A stretch of DNA of 64,000 bases from Sesamum alatum (GCA_034509735.1 JACGWO010000005.1:28488479-28552478); one strand, 5' to 3'; shown: positions 12,535 to 24,415, counted from the stretch's first letter. Translations and numbers: made by a program. The notes: generated by a model from the sequence alone, not told the origin.

Positions 12535-12547
12535 GGCTCTAATACCA
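12535..12547 (-). other. Primer-binding site, initiator-Met tRNA type
   Basis: On the minus strand TGGTATTAGAGCC follows the 5' LTR without a gap. It matches the copia primer site complementary to the 3' end of tRNA-iMet (TGGTATCAGAGC) with one difference. Confidence 0.85.
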
Positions 12548-12900
12548 TGCAAAGTAAACATGAACAATGACATAAAGAAGGAGTTCATGCTCAGAGAGTT
12601 TGGAAAAATTCTGTTCTATGTATTTCATCAATGGCGCCAAGGCCCCTTAAATATAAAAGAAATAAAAATATCTAATTAACAACCCTAACTAACTCAGCGT
12701 CCAAACAATTTTGAAGTTGCTACCTACAAAACTAATAAAAGCGTAACAAGAGAAATAGCAATTTACAGGCTCAAAGTAGCCTACACTAAAAACGTATGTT
12801 TTACTAAAAGAAGTGTTGGGATGAGGATGCGATTTATGAGAACACGCTTCTGACAACGAACTTAACGGCCGGACAAAAGCTGCTCACTATAGTTTCTACA
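12548..12900 (-). repeat. 5' LTR of the copia element
   Basis: This 353-bp LTR begins TGCAAAGTAAAC and ends TTTCTACA on the plus strand and is homologous to 7840-8191 throughout. On the minus strand it carries the element promoter. The TSD base set ATACC follows directly at 12901. Confidence 0.9.
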
Positions 12901-12905
12901 ATACC

Positions 12906-13300
12906 ATCAGTTTGAACAATCTACTTCGGTTGTTACAAAGCGCCAGTATGGATATGGATTAAAATCCCATATTGTCAAAATTGTTACGAGAGAATGTTTA
13001 TGTGAAAAATGAAGTCAATTTGGGATACCTTACTTTCACGATCAAAAGGTATGCGCCGCATATAGGATTGGTGCTTAAAAAATGGTTTAGAGTTATTATG
13101 ATTTAATGGTTTACAACAGGACATATTTTAAGTCTTTCCAACCTTTGACGACGGAAGATTATTGGGACGTCCCAAAATTTGAGTTGGTCCATCATACTAC
13201 TCTTCGCGTCTCTACTTGTCTTGGTCGAAGCCAAACAACACATATTCAAAACGAGACGGATTGGTCACAAACACATGAAAGACAATAATCCCAACAAAGC
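12906..13300 (+). pseudogene. MULE transposase remnant, 3' part
   Basis: This continues the transposase interrupted at 7839. Plus-strand pieces include 'KRQYGYGLKSHIVKIVTREC', 'CLCEK', 'GIPYFHDQKVCAAYRIGA' and 'YFKSFQPLTTEDYWDVP'. They follow the SWIM zinc-finger region of MULE transposases (C-x-C ... G-I-P-C-x-H) and the conserved Y-x-x-x-Y ... W-x-x-P tail. The CxC Cys pair remains, but the expected 'PCSH' reads 'PYFH', and an in-frame stop follows 'CLCEK'. Joined in order with 6960-7839 it makes one transposase, split by the copia element. Confidence 0.65.
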
Positions 13301-13812
13301 GAGGCTAATTCAAGACAAGCTAATTGGTCAGTGCAGAGTCGTAGACGATAAATAATATTTGTAATAGTTGATTGTATTTTTATATTAATTAATTTTAATT
13401 TTTTTCATAATTAGTAAAATATATAAATTTATAATTATTAATCAATTAATTATAAACAACTTTTTAAAATTTAAAAAATGAGTCGACGACTCCATCGACA
13501 TGTTGTCGACTCCGGACTCCACCTTAAAATTAAAAAGAAAAAAGATTTTTGCAAGTTGTGGACGTCGAATTAGTTATGTTAACAATTAAAAAAATAGTTC
13601 TATTTTTATTTTTTTTGAATTTATTTAAATAAATAAGTCTTTTCTTTCCTCCATCACATACTATTAGTTAAATTTGAAAGGCATATAATAACTACAATAT
13701 TCGTTAGCAACATATGGGTGGATTATAATACCTTAATGTATTCCCACCATCTTTTTAAAGTTAAATTTCTATCAATAATTGTTTATTTTCACAGAATCGA
13801 TATTAATTTATA
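13301..13812. other. AT-rich non-coding DNA
   Basis: No gene is seen. Near 13480-13525 a short inverted motif (GAGTCGACGACTCCATCGAC ... TGTCGACTCCGGACTCC) could fold. Nothing else is supported. Confidence 0.45.
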
Positions 13813-14180
13813 GGGTAAATTATATGTACCTTCCTTGAGATTTGACATAATTATAAATACTCCTTCGTTGTTTGAAAAATTATAAGTACCTTCCCTGAGG
13901 TTTGTGATTTTTAACCAAAGGCCTAAAATTGACCATTTTGCCCTTGAATTTTTTATTAAAATTGAAAAAAAATTGGTCAAGGCAAATTGCATTATTATTG
14001 TTTTGTGTAAAAAATTTAAGAAATCTCTCCCGCACATTGTAAATAAATATAATAATAACTTTAATTATGCATACCAACGTGCTTATTATAATTTCTTTAA
14101 ACTTATTATATGAATATAATTTTGACTAAATTTGACTTATTTGACCCCTCAAATTAACAGGTGGTCTGATTTATATCCCT
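13813..14180. repeat. Decayed GGGTAAATT-family MITE
   Basis: The left end GGGTAAATTATATGTACCTT and the following 'TTTGACATAATTATAAATAC ... TTGTTTGAAAAATTATAAG' match the arms of the better-preserved elements at 22948-23377 and 26007-26433. The right end is weak (TATATCCC at about 14173-14180). The flanks read TTTATA and TTATTC, so a short TSD is possible but not clear. Confidence 0.4.
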
Positions 14181-14209
14181 TATTCAGCTTTGCGATTGTT
14201 CCTCAGTTC

Positions 14210-16975
14210 TAGGGGTAGCAGATGAGTCGAGTCGGCTCGATTTGAAACTCGACTTGAGTTTGAATTTTTTGAGCTCGAGTCGAGTCAGCTTGAGCTTAAG
14301 CTCAAAATAGTCTGTTCATAAGTTCGCGAGCCGACTTGTGAGCTTTTTTTTTATTAATTTACTTTTATATATTTAACTCCATTCAATACTATATCAACTT
14401 TATATTCAAAATTAACCATATATTATAATTATTAATCAATATCATATATTATAATATTAGATAATAATAAGACACTGTACTTTTGTTTATATATTTAATC
14501 TCTATACAAAAACTAGCTTAATTAACAATTTAGTAAGTTTTAATATTCTTTTTTTAAAATAATTATTTAATATGACACATATAAATTTTATGTTATATTC
14601 AATATTCATTTATAATCTCTTATATTTTTCTAAATTAACAAGTCCTAGCAATTAACTTCTAATTTTTATATCTATTTGTGAGTATATATTTATACCAAGA
14701 TACATAGTATGCAATCTATTTTATTACTTATAAACTTATGTCAAAATTTGGTGATTCTAAAGATAATAATAATAATAATAATAAAGATAGTTGAACAATT
14801 TAATTATTTCCTTTTGTTATTTTATTTTATATATATATATAATGAGATCAATCACTATTTGGTAATGTTTGTACAGTTGATAAAATGAATGATATAAAAT
14901 TTACATTATCATCAATTTAAATTTTTATATATAATGAGATCAACCACTAAACAAAATAACTTACGTTTTTAATAATTAACATATTTTTAACATTTTCTAT
15001 AATTAATATAATAATATCTAAATAACAATAACAAAAACAAAAATACACTTTTAAATATTTAATGTATACTTATATACTTTTTTATAATTAATATAATGAT
15101 ATTTAAAAATAACAATAACAAAAATATATTTTATTATTATATATTTACTAATAAAAATAAATATTTCTTAAGCCCTAAATTCAGAAATCAGAAAGCGGAC
15201 ATCGATTTCTCACTTCTCAGTTCTCCCAACTTCCCAACACTTCAGCGCTAAAATCAGAAATCAGGAAGCAAAAACCACAGCATCCCACGACCTCCTTCGT
15301 CGGCACCGGCGCGTCGGAACCTCCTTCGTCGGCACCGGCGCTTCCGAGCTCCATCATAGGCTACCCAACAACTCTTCCAGGTGCTTTTCCTCATTCTTCT
15401 CAGAACAGTCACCACTCTCATTTCTCTTTTAATTATGCATATAAGCTTTTCGATTGGGTCTTGTAAAGGTTGTGCAAGTGACTATGAATGTGTAACATTT
15501 GATTATTGTGGTTTGTTGATGCCTGAAATTTTGTTGATAAAAGGGTGTGGAAAGAGGCAGCATTTGCTGCCTCTGTTTGTTGATAAAAGGGTGTGGCAGT
15601 TTTCGTGACCGGTTGTTGGGTGCCTTGTTTCTTTGATTGATTCAAGCCGCTCTAGCATTGTGGACAACAGTACCATTCTTGGCCTGTGATACAATTTTGA
15701 ATTTCCTTTTAAGGTAGAACCATTTGCTACATGTGGTAATGAACATAAGAAGATATGAGCAGCGAAAGTCACACTTCCCATTTTTTTTTTTCCCCATGAA
15801 TAGAGAGAGCAAGTTTGGGTTTCCTTGGACGACATTAGTTCTGTCACTTTTTTGCAGGCATTGGCACATTGGACAGGTTTGCTTGTCTACTTTGATACCT
15901 TGAATAATGCTGGTTTTTTTTTTTTTTTAAGTGTTAAATTGGTTGGAAGTATCTATCACTTTGGTTGTTATGTTTTGCTTTGCTTGTATATTTCCCTAAC
16001 CTCTGTGTTTCAAATTATTAAAAAGATGCTTGACGACTTGAGGGAAAATCAAGATGAAAAGGATGAGTTAAAGGAGAGAGAAACAATAAAGGGCCGTAGA
16101 AGACGTGGATCTACTGTAGAAGACATGTTGAGGGACAAGCAGTGTGGCATGGTAAAAGTACTGTGGTTGTTGGTTGGCATGTTAGGAAGAGAAAATGGAG
16201 TTGGGCATTCATATACCATAATGTGCTGAACGTTGTTTAGATACCCCAAGATAATGTTGGTTGTGTTCTGTCTAGTTTAGATTAGGCAATCATTATACTA
16301 AGATGTTATTTTCTTCCTTAAGACCATCAAGGAATTTCTGTGCTAAGCAGAAAAATGGACTGTATGGTCCTAGCCTTGACTAATAAACACTCATTTAAAA
16401 ACTGATTGGCCTGCCATTAGGTTGAATATCTAATAAGGATGCGTGTTTGGAGATTATACAATGAAGAACAAGGAAGTTGCAACTGAGGCAGGTGTGGGTC
16501 GTTATGAACCTTCTGCATATTCACAAGCAATGTTGATAAAAGAGGCAGGCATCAATTGCTGCCTCTAATTTACGCGTTTGGTAAATAAATTGTTCAAATA
16601 TGAATATTTCTTGCTATTTATTTATTTTTTGTTCAGATATGAATTTTTCTCGCCATTGATTTCTATTTGTTATGTGGATTTAATGGACTTTTGAGTGTAG
16701 TTTTGACCAATGTAACTTATTTATTTTTATTTGAATGGCGGATTGATATTTAGGCAACTTTAATCTTTATATATTGTGGTTTTGTGTGATTTCTACTTGG
16801 TTTTTATGAATTTGGTAAGACTTGTTTGTTTTTGTAAATGGTTAGTTGATTACCGATAGCTTGACTCATTGAATAGATTTGTTTAGACAAAAGCAGGGTA
16901 CCGAGCTCGGGCTCAAACTAACAACTTTGCTGAAAACTCGAGCTTCAGCTCGAGCTCGACTTGTTTACACCCCTA
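14210..16975. mobile_element. hAT-like non-autonomous element upstream of TFB4
   Basis: The ends are short inverted repeats: TAGGGGTAGCA at the left and TTTACACCCCTA at the right. Both are followed inside by clusters of CTCGA/TCGAG motifs (14225-14340 and 16905-16962), as in subterminal regions of plant hAT elements. The flanking 8 bases match in 7 of 8 positions (CTCAGTTC at 14202-14209, CTCAGTCC at 16976-16983), the length expected of a hAT TSD. No transposase is seen inside. The interior holds AT-rich DNA (14400-15170) and exon-like DNA (15181-16250). The right end lies at the start of the TFB4 5' untranslated exon. Confidence 0.7.
15181..16250 (+). other. Exon-like DNA carried inside the hAT-like element
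   Basis: The sequence turns from AT-rich to gene-like. There is a CT-rich leader (15205-15260), a GC-rich tandem pair near 15288-15345 in which CCTCCTTCGTCGGCACCGGCG occurs twice, and a pyrimidine-rich part with GT-AG-like junctions. A Lys/Glu/Arg-rich reading frame lies at about 16026-16150 (MLDDLRENQDEKDELKE...). A short inverted-type motif (GGCAGCATTTGCTGCC and flanks) appears at 15558 and partly again at 16543. This could be a captured host-gene fragment or a remnant of an hAT gene. I recognise neither. Confidence 0.3.
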
Positions 16976-17099
16976 CTCAGTCCTCAGCTCATTTCCACCA
17001 CTTGGTCTGCGGCGGAGGAGAAGGTTCGCTGACGTGCAAAGTAATCGTTGCATCAGCCGTGAAACCCTACTTCCGACGCCACTGAATACTCAATCTAAG
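16976..17099 (+). other. TFB4: TFB4 5' untranslated exon (probable)
   Basis: Between the hAT-like terminus and the first intron lies pyrimidine-rich, GC-richer leader-like DNA ending AATCTAAG before a GT donor at 17100. The acceptor is the TTTCAG ending at 17523, thirteen bases before the ATG at 17537. Untranslated first exons with an intron just before the start codon are common in plant housekeeping genes. The 5' boundary is unknown. Transcription may begin inside or before the inserted element. Confidence 0.5.
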
Positions 17100-17536
17100 G
17101 TAGCTCCTGAATCCCATTGGCAAGAATCGTGATTGTTCGGTTTCATGGCGAGTTAGAACTCTCTTTTCTGTTTTTGGTTAATATGACCAACTTTCGACTC
17201 AGAAATGTATCACTGGACGGAAAAGTAGCTATTTTCATCTGCGAATATCTATGAATTGAGCGTGCATTAACTGCTATTTGGCATTAAGTTGGGCTGTCTG
17301 TAAAAGATTTATGGATTATAAAATAATAGCTCAGAATCGACCTGCTTGATTTTGTCAAGCTCTGAATTGAACTCAAGATTTAGTCTTTTATTCTTCTTTT
17401 CTTGTGGAGTGCGGTTTTGATTGAACTGCTGGTGTTTGAATGATGGACTTGTATGGTGGCTCTTAACTTTAACTTATCACCCCCTTTATTTTCTGGGTTG
17501 TTTTTTTTTTTTTTAAATTTCAGATAATAAAGGAAG

Positions 17537-20500
17537 ATGACTCCTGTCTCAGCTAAGCTTTACACAGGTTCCTCTTCAGCTTTCCATGTCTTCGTGTGTG
17601 TGTGAATCATACACAGTATAACAAACGGGGTGTATAAAGTAGTATCTAATCCTTCATTTGAGATTTTACGTTTTGGATTATTTGAATTTCCCAGATGATG
17701 TGAGTCTGTTGATGGTACTAATCGACACCAACCCGTTCTTTTGGAACTCTGTGAAATCCAGTCTTCCCATCTCCAAGTTCCTCACCCATGTAATGTCCTT
17801 TCCTTTAGTTTAGTCCTATCTATTGACAGATATTCCAAAATTGTACTTTATTTTGTGAATTTGGAATATAAAAGTAATGATGGATAATTTTCTTGCAGGT
17901 GCTGGCATTTTTGAATGCTATAGTCTTACTGAATCAGCTAAATCAAGTGGTTGTAATAGCAACTGGTTACAATTCTTGTGACTACATATTTGATTCCTCA
18001 ACCTCAGAGGGCCAAACCCAGCGCGCGGAGTATTTGCTGCAAAAACTAGAAGAGTTTGTGAACAAGGACGAGTCACTTTGTCGTGAGGACTCAGTAGATG
18101 GCCCTGGGTTCTCACTTCTCTCTGGCTCCCTCTCTATGGCTCTCTGTTGTATCCTCCTCAAGAAGGTTATTCCATTTTGTATGGTTTCAAAATTCATGTA
18201 TAGTTTAATTTAATACGTGCTTGTGTTATTGCAGTGAATGTGTGTTTTAGTAATGGAAAAGATTTGTTTCCTGTGACTTTGGATAACTCATTTAGACATT
18301 CAGAGGGTGTTCCGGTCAGGCCCGCTTCATCCCCATCCTCGGGTGAGTTCAATGACTGGCATAATTAATTCTATCATTTGCGGAATAGTTGTTAAGAAAT
18401 GTTCTTTTTTGTGATTGAGAGGAAGACAAGAAAGCAATCAATTTTTGGGTTTTTCTGCCCCAAAATATATTTTTCTTTCCCAAAAAGTCTTATTTTTGAA
18501 GAAGGTTCTTACGGGATTGTAATGGTCAGAAATTGAAGTGTTAGCAAAGTCAGCCTTTAGCGTTGTCTAAGATAAACCATATACCATAATATGCAACTAT
18601 AACGGTCATCTTTCACGCGGCACTAATTTTCTTTCAGACACCCCACCTGTCCTATCCTTCTTAATCTGTTCTTGGACCAAATATGCGCATTCTGTTGTTT
18701 GAATGAACACCCTACTAGTCACTGGAATAGTACTGAAATAAATATGTGGGAGAAGTGTTCTCAAAGTTATCACCTTAATTTCTGTAGAAACATCAGACGC
18801 GGTCAGTTTCTTGAATGATATCTATTTGCAATAATTCCTTTCTCCAATTAATTTTGTCTATTGATTATACGCTCTGTTATGTTTGATAAACCATCTCTGA
18901 TGAAGTAAAGCCTAACAATGACAGATATTATGCTTGCATGGATCTCCAGATGGACCTGGACAGTATGTGGTTTAGTTCTTCGAAGCATCTAGAATTAGTT
19001 AAGTCTTCACCAGCATTTTATGCTAAACAGTTTTTCTTCTGCAGGTATGTTGCAATCATGAATTCAATTTTCTCAGCTCAGCGCTCAATGGTAAACACTG
19101 GAACTTAAGAATCTCTTGTTATATGTTAAATTTGCTTCAAGTCTAATTATGAGGTTTTCATATATGCGTTCCAGTCTAGCCTCATGAACATCGAGTTATT
19201 GGAACTCTTTTGTTGCTAACCATGTGAAGAGCTGGAGAAGTAATTTGGTTTGCTTGTGGGTCATGTGATTCCATTTGTCTCTATGTTTTATGGGCTGGTT
19301 GAGTTTACTTGTGGGCATGTGAATCCATTTGACTTAAACCCTTATGTCCTTGTAATTTATATTGAACAAGCCAAAATGATCTCCACGTATGGCTACCAAT
19401 CCTCGTCACCTCCATATTCTTGGACATAGGGAACGGTAAGGCATTTAGTCTCTTTGGATCAAGTAATTGCAAATACGATCTTCATTATTTTTTTTCATCC
19501 ACTATAACAACTGCTCTTGATCAGTCTCCTGGATTCTCAAACATCACTAGCATCAGTTAGGACATACACTTGGTTTCAGAGCTCATGGTTAGATGGATGC
19601 CGATCACAAAAAGAGAAGGAAAGGCCCTAGTACTACTAAATTGTTTTATCATCTGATAGCAATTTTTTGATCTAGTACTTGCATAGTGGCACTATGACGC
19701 ATGTCCGAGTATTATAGAAACACAAAAGTGGCATCCTATTATATTCTGTTTCTCCTAATCCATATCATTCAATAATCTTAAATAAACTTCTCTTGATATC
19801 TTTTCCTTTTTCCCTCTTTCAGGTTCCTATAGATTCATGTGTAATAGGAGCTCAGCACTCTGCTTTCCTGCAGCAGGTAGCATATCTATAAGATGTTAAG
19901 AGTTTAATTTATCCAATCATATGAAACTTTGCATTGATATTTTGGTTGTCAATGATGAATTCTTTGCTACAGGCTTCTTATATAACTGGTGGTGTATATC
20001 TGAAGCCTCAAATGTTGGATGGACTATTTCAGTATCTTTCGGTAGGGATTGTTCCTTTCAATATGAACAAATAACAAATATCTTGAGTGTTCTGGTGGAT
20101 TCTTGTTGTATGGTCTATTGGTTTTTCAGTATCCAAACAATCACCTGTTATAGCCTCAATGCATGGAGCAGTCAAGTTTTTTCTTGAAGCATTTATGAAA
20201 CTTCCAGGTTCTTCGTCCTATGCATTGGTTTCGGTTGGAGATGAAATTTTTCATTAGTCAAATGTTTTGGAATGATGGGATGTGTCTTGAAAAAAAACTG
20301 AAAATATTCTGAAGTATTGTGTTGCGAAACAAGATAAAACAACTTCCTATATTTGTGTTGCATTTTATATTAGTCTATTTGTTTGGGAAATATTTGTGCA
20401 ATTTAAGTTAAATGTATTTAATGTTGTCAGGTTAATTATATTTGCTTTAAGTTCTTGAATTAATGTCTAGTAAATCTACATGAATCAAAATCTATAGTGA

Positions 20501-22661
20501 TGTTCTATTAAGCTATGTAAAGCAAACTCTACATGAGATGCAGTGGATATGTTAAGCAACACCGCTGCTCGTAAGCTATTGTGAACTCTAAGAAACTACA
20601 ATAATACTGTAGTTGTGAACTCTGCATTTAGCTTAATTCAGCTGATAACTAGACTGATAAGTTTTATTTTCCAGAATTATGTGAATAATATTGCGTTTGT
20701 GCAATTATTCAATGATGCAAAGCTATTGGGATCGAACCAAAGAAACTGCAAGTCATATATCAGAGTTTCTATCCTAATTCCTACAATTGATGATTTGATT
20801 GTTCTTTGTTTTTTGATCACAGCAGGAATGTATCTGTGCTGTCTCACATTATCTGACTCCACTTTGTGAAATGCACAGATATGAGCCATATCATAAAAAG
20901 TTCATGTTGCATTTTATATTAGTCTATTTTCTTAACTCTCCGTTTAATATACTCCTACCTTCTTTCTCTTTGAGGTCAAACTAAAACTTTTGATCAAATT
21001 TGACTGGATAGTGCTGCTTTACTGAATAGTTAGGAAATAGCAAACTATTACTCCAAAAACGGTTGCTAGTCTTCAGAAGTCAAATAAGTCACTCTTGGAC
21101 AGAATCCCAGGTCGATCACAGGGAGTGGGGGGAGGGTCGGCGGATGTCAATAATAATGGCCCACAAAAATCCTTTTCCATTGGAAGTGTCCTAGGGAGTT
21201 GTTTGCATATATATAGCCATATATTTACCATTCCATCATCAGTTATGTTATATCTTCTGTCTGTTTAAGTAGACAGTCCTGATATCGCAGGTTGCAGATG
21301 TTTTGCTTCCTCTCACGCTGTCTGGTACTAATGTGAGACCGTTGTCATATGCAGACAGTTTTTGCTACTGATTTGCATTCTCGTGGTTTCTTACAACTTC
21401 CTAAGCCTGCAGGAGTGGACTTTCGTGCCTCGTAAGTTGCTTTAAGAATTTCCAACTTTTGCGAAGTTTGTATTTTCCTAAATTCTTGTGGGATGTTAGC
21501 TAAGTTCCGCTCTTTTCTTTTGTATTCTGTGTCCTGGATATGCCATCTGGACTCTTCACAAGATAATGTCCTTAATGTCACCTGATCAACTGAACATTTG
21601 CGCTTCTATTTTTCTTGTGGTTCTGTCAAGTTATTATTGAACCATATATGTCATGACACCTTTCTCCTTTGAAGCTTTTGATGGTTGGACAGCATTTCAT
21701 TCTACCTCGGCAATGGTATAGGCTATTTACTTCTCTATGCAGTCCTGTCACCACTTCTCTCCTTGTTCATTACTGCATTTCGCTCAACACAGTACATTTA
21801 TCTGCAATGTATCATCTCTTGTATGATACAAGAATGAATTTTTCAATTTGATCATTTCTCTACTTTATGATATTACATGTGCATTAGTGATATCTTAGAA
21901 CACCCTATCCAGCATGTCATTTTTGATTTCTTACTACAGAATAGGGTACTCTTATTAGGATTATAATAGAGCAGATGCTTTCTAATATTGTTTAATTTGA
22001 TGTGTAAACTGTAACCTTGAATTTGATTTAGTTATTATGTTTTTTGTCTCCATCTAGTTTTTCGTTAAAACTTGCTCTGATGTTATTTATGCTATGAACC
22101 TGCAGGTGTTTTTGCCACAAAAACACGATTGACATGGGCTACATATGTTCCGTTTGTTTGTCTATTTTCTGCAAGCATCAGAAGAAATGCTCCACCTGTG
22201 GGTGAGTTCCAACTTTCCCTTCTACGATTTCTGTCAACCTTTCTTCTCTTCACAGAATCTCGTTTCCCAGCTGCTTATTTTCTCCTTATGACTTGCTATT
22301 TGCTCTGATTACCCTTTCTCTACTCCACTTATAAGCATGTATATATACATGAATGCCTTCTGCCTTCTGCCTTCATGCACCTAGTATAAATGAATCAAAT
22401 AGTCAAATACATTGCTTTCAAGTTTGTTTTTAAGTGAATAATACAATTCAACCACACAGGGCGTTTTACTAAAGTTGCGTCTCAATGGTCCTAGTGTTCT
22501 TTATGTCCATCTTTTTCGATAGCACAAAGACCGTATGACCTAATGCATTCTGATCTCATCTCCCTCGACCATTTGCAAAATGCAGATCGGTGTTCGGTCA
22601 GGCCCCAGTGCAGGACTCTTCAACACCAGACCGGAAGAGGAAAAATCCAATGGATGCTTAG
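17537..22661 (+). CDS. TFB4: TFIIH subunit TFB4 (p34), general transcription and DNA-repair factor
   Basis: Eleven coding exons assemble into an uninterrupted 295-residue frame: 17537-17567, 17695-17789, 17899-18165, 18304-18342, 18925-18962, 19045-19090, 19823-19876, 19973-20041, 21355-21431, 22106-22201 and 22586-22661. All introns are GT-AG and the coding total is 888 bases including TAG. The N-terminal two thirds form the vWA-like fold of the p34/TFB4 family ('[15 protein letters not shown]', '[19 protein letters not shown]', 'MNSIFSAQR', '[20 protein letters not shown]'). The C-terminal end has the zinc-finger cysteines C240, C242, C253, C256, C261, C267 and C270, then 'GSVFGQAP' and a basic RKRK tail. 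Length is close to that of plant TFB4 (about 300). In the TFIIH core it pairs with the p44/SSL1 subunit in transcription initiation and nucleotide-excision repair in the nucleus. One oddity is that exon 3 ends ILLKK before RVFRSG, about three residues longer than I expect for the family, so that donor may be off. Appears functional. Confidence 0.95.
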
Positions 22662-22802
22662 TTGCAGTTGCTCCAAGAGCCACTTTCTAGTCTTAGGATG
22701 GTTTTGATGGTCATTGCATTTGAGGTTTGTTCTAATGATTTTATTGATTACAATTATTATCTTTTTTTTTTCCTTGAAGAAATTCTTCTATGAGTATTGA
22801 AT

Positions 22803-22808
22803 AATAAA
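22803..22808 (+). terminator. Candidate TFB4 poly(A) signal
   Basis: AATAAA lies about 140 bases after the TFB4 stop codon, after a T-rich stretch. This is a suitable position for 3' end formation, but plant signals are loose, so it is a candidate only. Confidence 0.45.
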
Positions 22809-22947
22809 GTATTTTGGCCAATGTAACTATGCACTCTTGATAATATTTTGATTTTGATTTTGATAAGGCATGTTAAAGAAAATGTTACGTTACTGTAATT
22901 TTAGGATGGTGTTATTGAAAAATATTTAGATGGAGTGTTTATTATTA

Positions 22948-23377
22948 GGGTAAATTACAGCTACCTTACCTCGTTGTTTGAAAAATTATAAATACCTTTC
23001 TCAAATTGAAAATAATTATGTAGTCACTAGACGGGAATGTGAAAAGTAGTATTTATTGTGGATTTTTTTTTATTTTTTTAAAAAATGTTATTTCTAAAAA
23101 TGTGTGAAAATATGAGGGTGTGTAGAATGATAATCCATAGAGAATATTAATCCATAGAAAATATTTTAGAAAATTTTAAAAAATATATAAAATATTTATA
23201 ATTCGAAAGGGCATATTGGGCAGCTTATTATAAAAATTGGATAAAAATTTAATGGAATAGGCATGTTGTTAGACGGACATTGGACATTAAAGTGAGGGAG
23301 GTATTTTTAATTTGCCAAACAAACAAAGAAGTATTTATAATTATATCAGAGTTCAAGAAAATTATTGCAATTTACCC
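22948..23377. mobile_element. Foldback MITE, GGGTAAATT family
   Basis: The 430-bp element has inverted ends: GGGTAAATTACAG on the left, and TTGCAATTTACCC on the right. The subterminal parts are also inverted (TTGTTTGAAAAATTATAAATAC against 'AAGTATTTATAATTATATC'). Flanks are TTATTA on both sides (22942-22947 and 23378-23383), consistent with a 3-bp TTA or a 6-bp duplication. No coding content. It lies less than 300 bp after the TFB4 stop. Confidence 0.75.
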
Positions 23378-23589
23378 TTATTATGATGCTCATTTATGTA
23401 GACGGGATTTTCTGTTTTAGAAATTGTCACAATCATTTTCTTTTATCACTTGACAAATCCGTCAGCAAGATTTATAATTTCATCAAACGTCTTGACAATA
23501 ATTCGAACAACCACTGCATTTAAAGAAGTGCACGAGCAAGTTAGTTTTTTGTTCAAATACCAAAAAGGTTCTTACTTCATCCATGTATA

Positions 23590-24415
23590 AGAATAAGAGT
23601 TCGTTTGGTTTGAGTGCGAGGATAGGAGAAGTGAAAAGGGGAGGAGAAGTGCAAAAGTAATGGGGATGGAGAGAATAATAGTTTTCCGTTAAGTTGTTTG
23701 ACAATTGGAAGGGGAGTAAATCTCAAATACTTCTATTTATTTGGTATAAGCAAAAATAAATTGAGGAGAATAGACTAATTTTTATAATTTACTTATGAAC
23801 TCTTTTTCTTCATTTTGTATCACAAAAGAAATAAGTTAATATTATCTTAAAACAATTTTAGTATATAAAAACATTAAAAACCTTATTAACAAAAATATTC
23901 TTTAAACAAAAACAAGAATGGTAGTTAGTATTAATAAAAATATTCATCAAAATGAATATTGCTCGTTAATTCAAAACTATTCAGTTTAATAAAATCAAAA
24001 TTAATAACAAGTTAACAATAAAAAATTCAAAAAAACACACAAGCAAAGCATGTTTACCTAATTGTTGACTTTGACGTAGTAGTTTTTCGACGATTTGATT
24101 TCTTTTTTTGTTCTCAAAGATTATGTACTGGTATTATTAGCGACAACGAGAAAAGACTTTGACAAAAATTATTATATATAGGGGTAATATAGTAAATAAA
24201 AATAAAATATGTGTCTTTTTATCTTTTTTGTCTTATACATTCACATTTCCGCACAATTTTGGACGAAAACACTCCGGAGGAGTTTTATATATATCCAGTT
24301 TTACTTCCCCTTCATCCCTTCTCCTTAACCAAATACAATTTTTTTTTTTATACATCCCGTTTTACTTTCACTTCTCTTATATTCCCACTTTTTACCCCTA
24401 TCAAACAAATCCGAA
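23590..24415. repeat. Possible MITE with GTTTGG-type degenerate ends
   Basis: AGTTCGTTTGGTTTGAG with a purine-rich follow-on (AGGAGAAGTGAAAAGGGGAG) near 23598 is mirrored near 24290-24410 by a pyrimidine-rich stretch ending TATCAAACAAATCCG. This resembles common plant MITEs that begin GTTTGGTTTG. Inverted ends are imperfect and no clear TSD was found, so the limits are approximate. Confidence 0.4.

Larger units (their letters stand above)
7840..12900 (-). mobile_element. Full-length Ty1/copia LTR retrotransposon (minus), inactive
   Basis: The 5061-bp element is bounded by a 5-bp TSD, ATACC, at 7835-7839 and 12901-12905. It has two LTRs (352 and 353 bp), a primer-binding site, a polypurine tract, and gag-pol order protein remnants on the minus strand (Gag, protease, integrase, reverse transcriptase, RNase H), which is the copia order. 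The element sits inside the MULE transposase remnant, so it is younger than that MULE. The LTRs differ at many positions (for example 'AACAACCGG' versus 'AACGGCCGG'), so the insertion is not recent. Lineage looks Ale/Retrofit-like from the RT, an inference. Confidence 0.92.

Noticed and set aside
15381..16249. Open frames inside the hAT-like element as a full gene
   Set aside because: No conserved domain or complete frame was found, and the exon-like parts do not join into a known protein.
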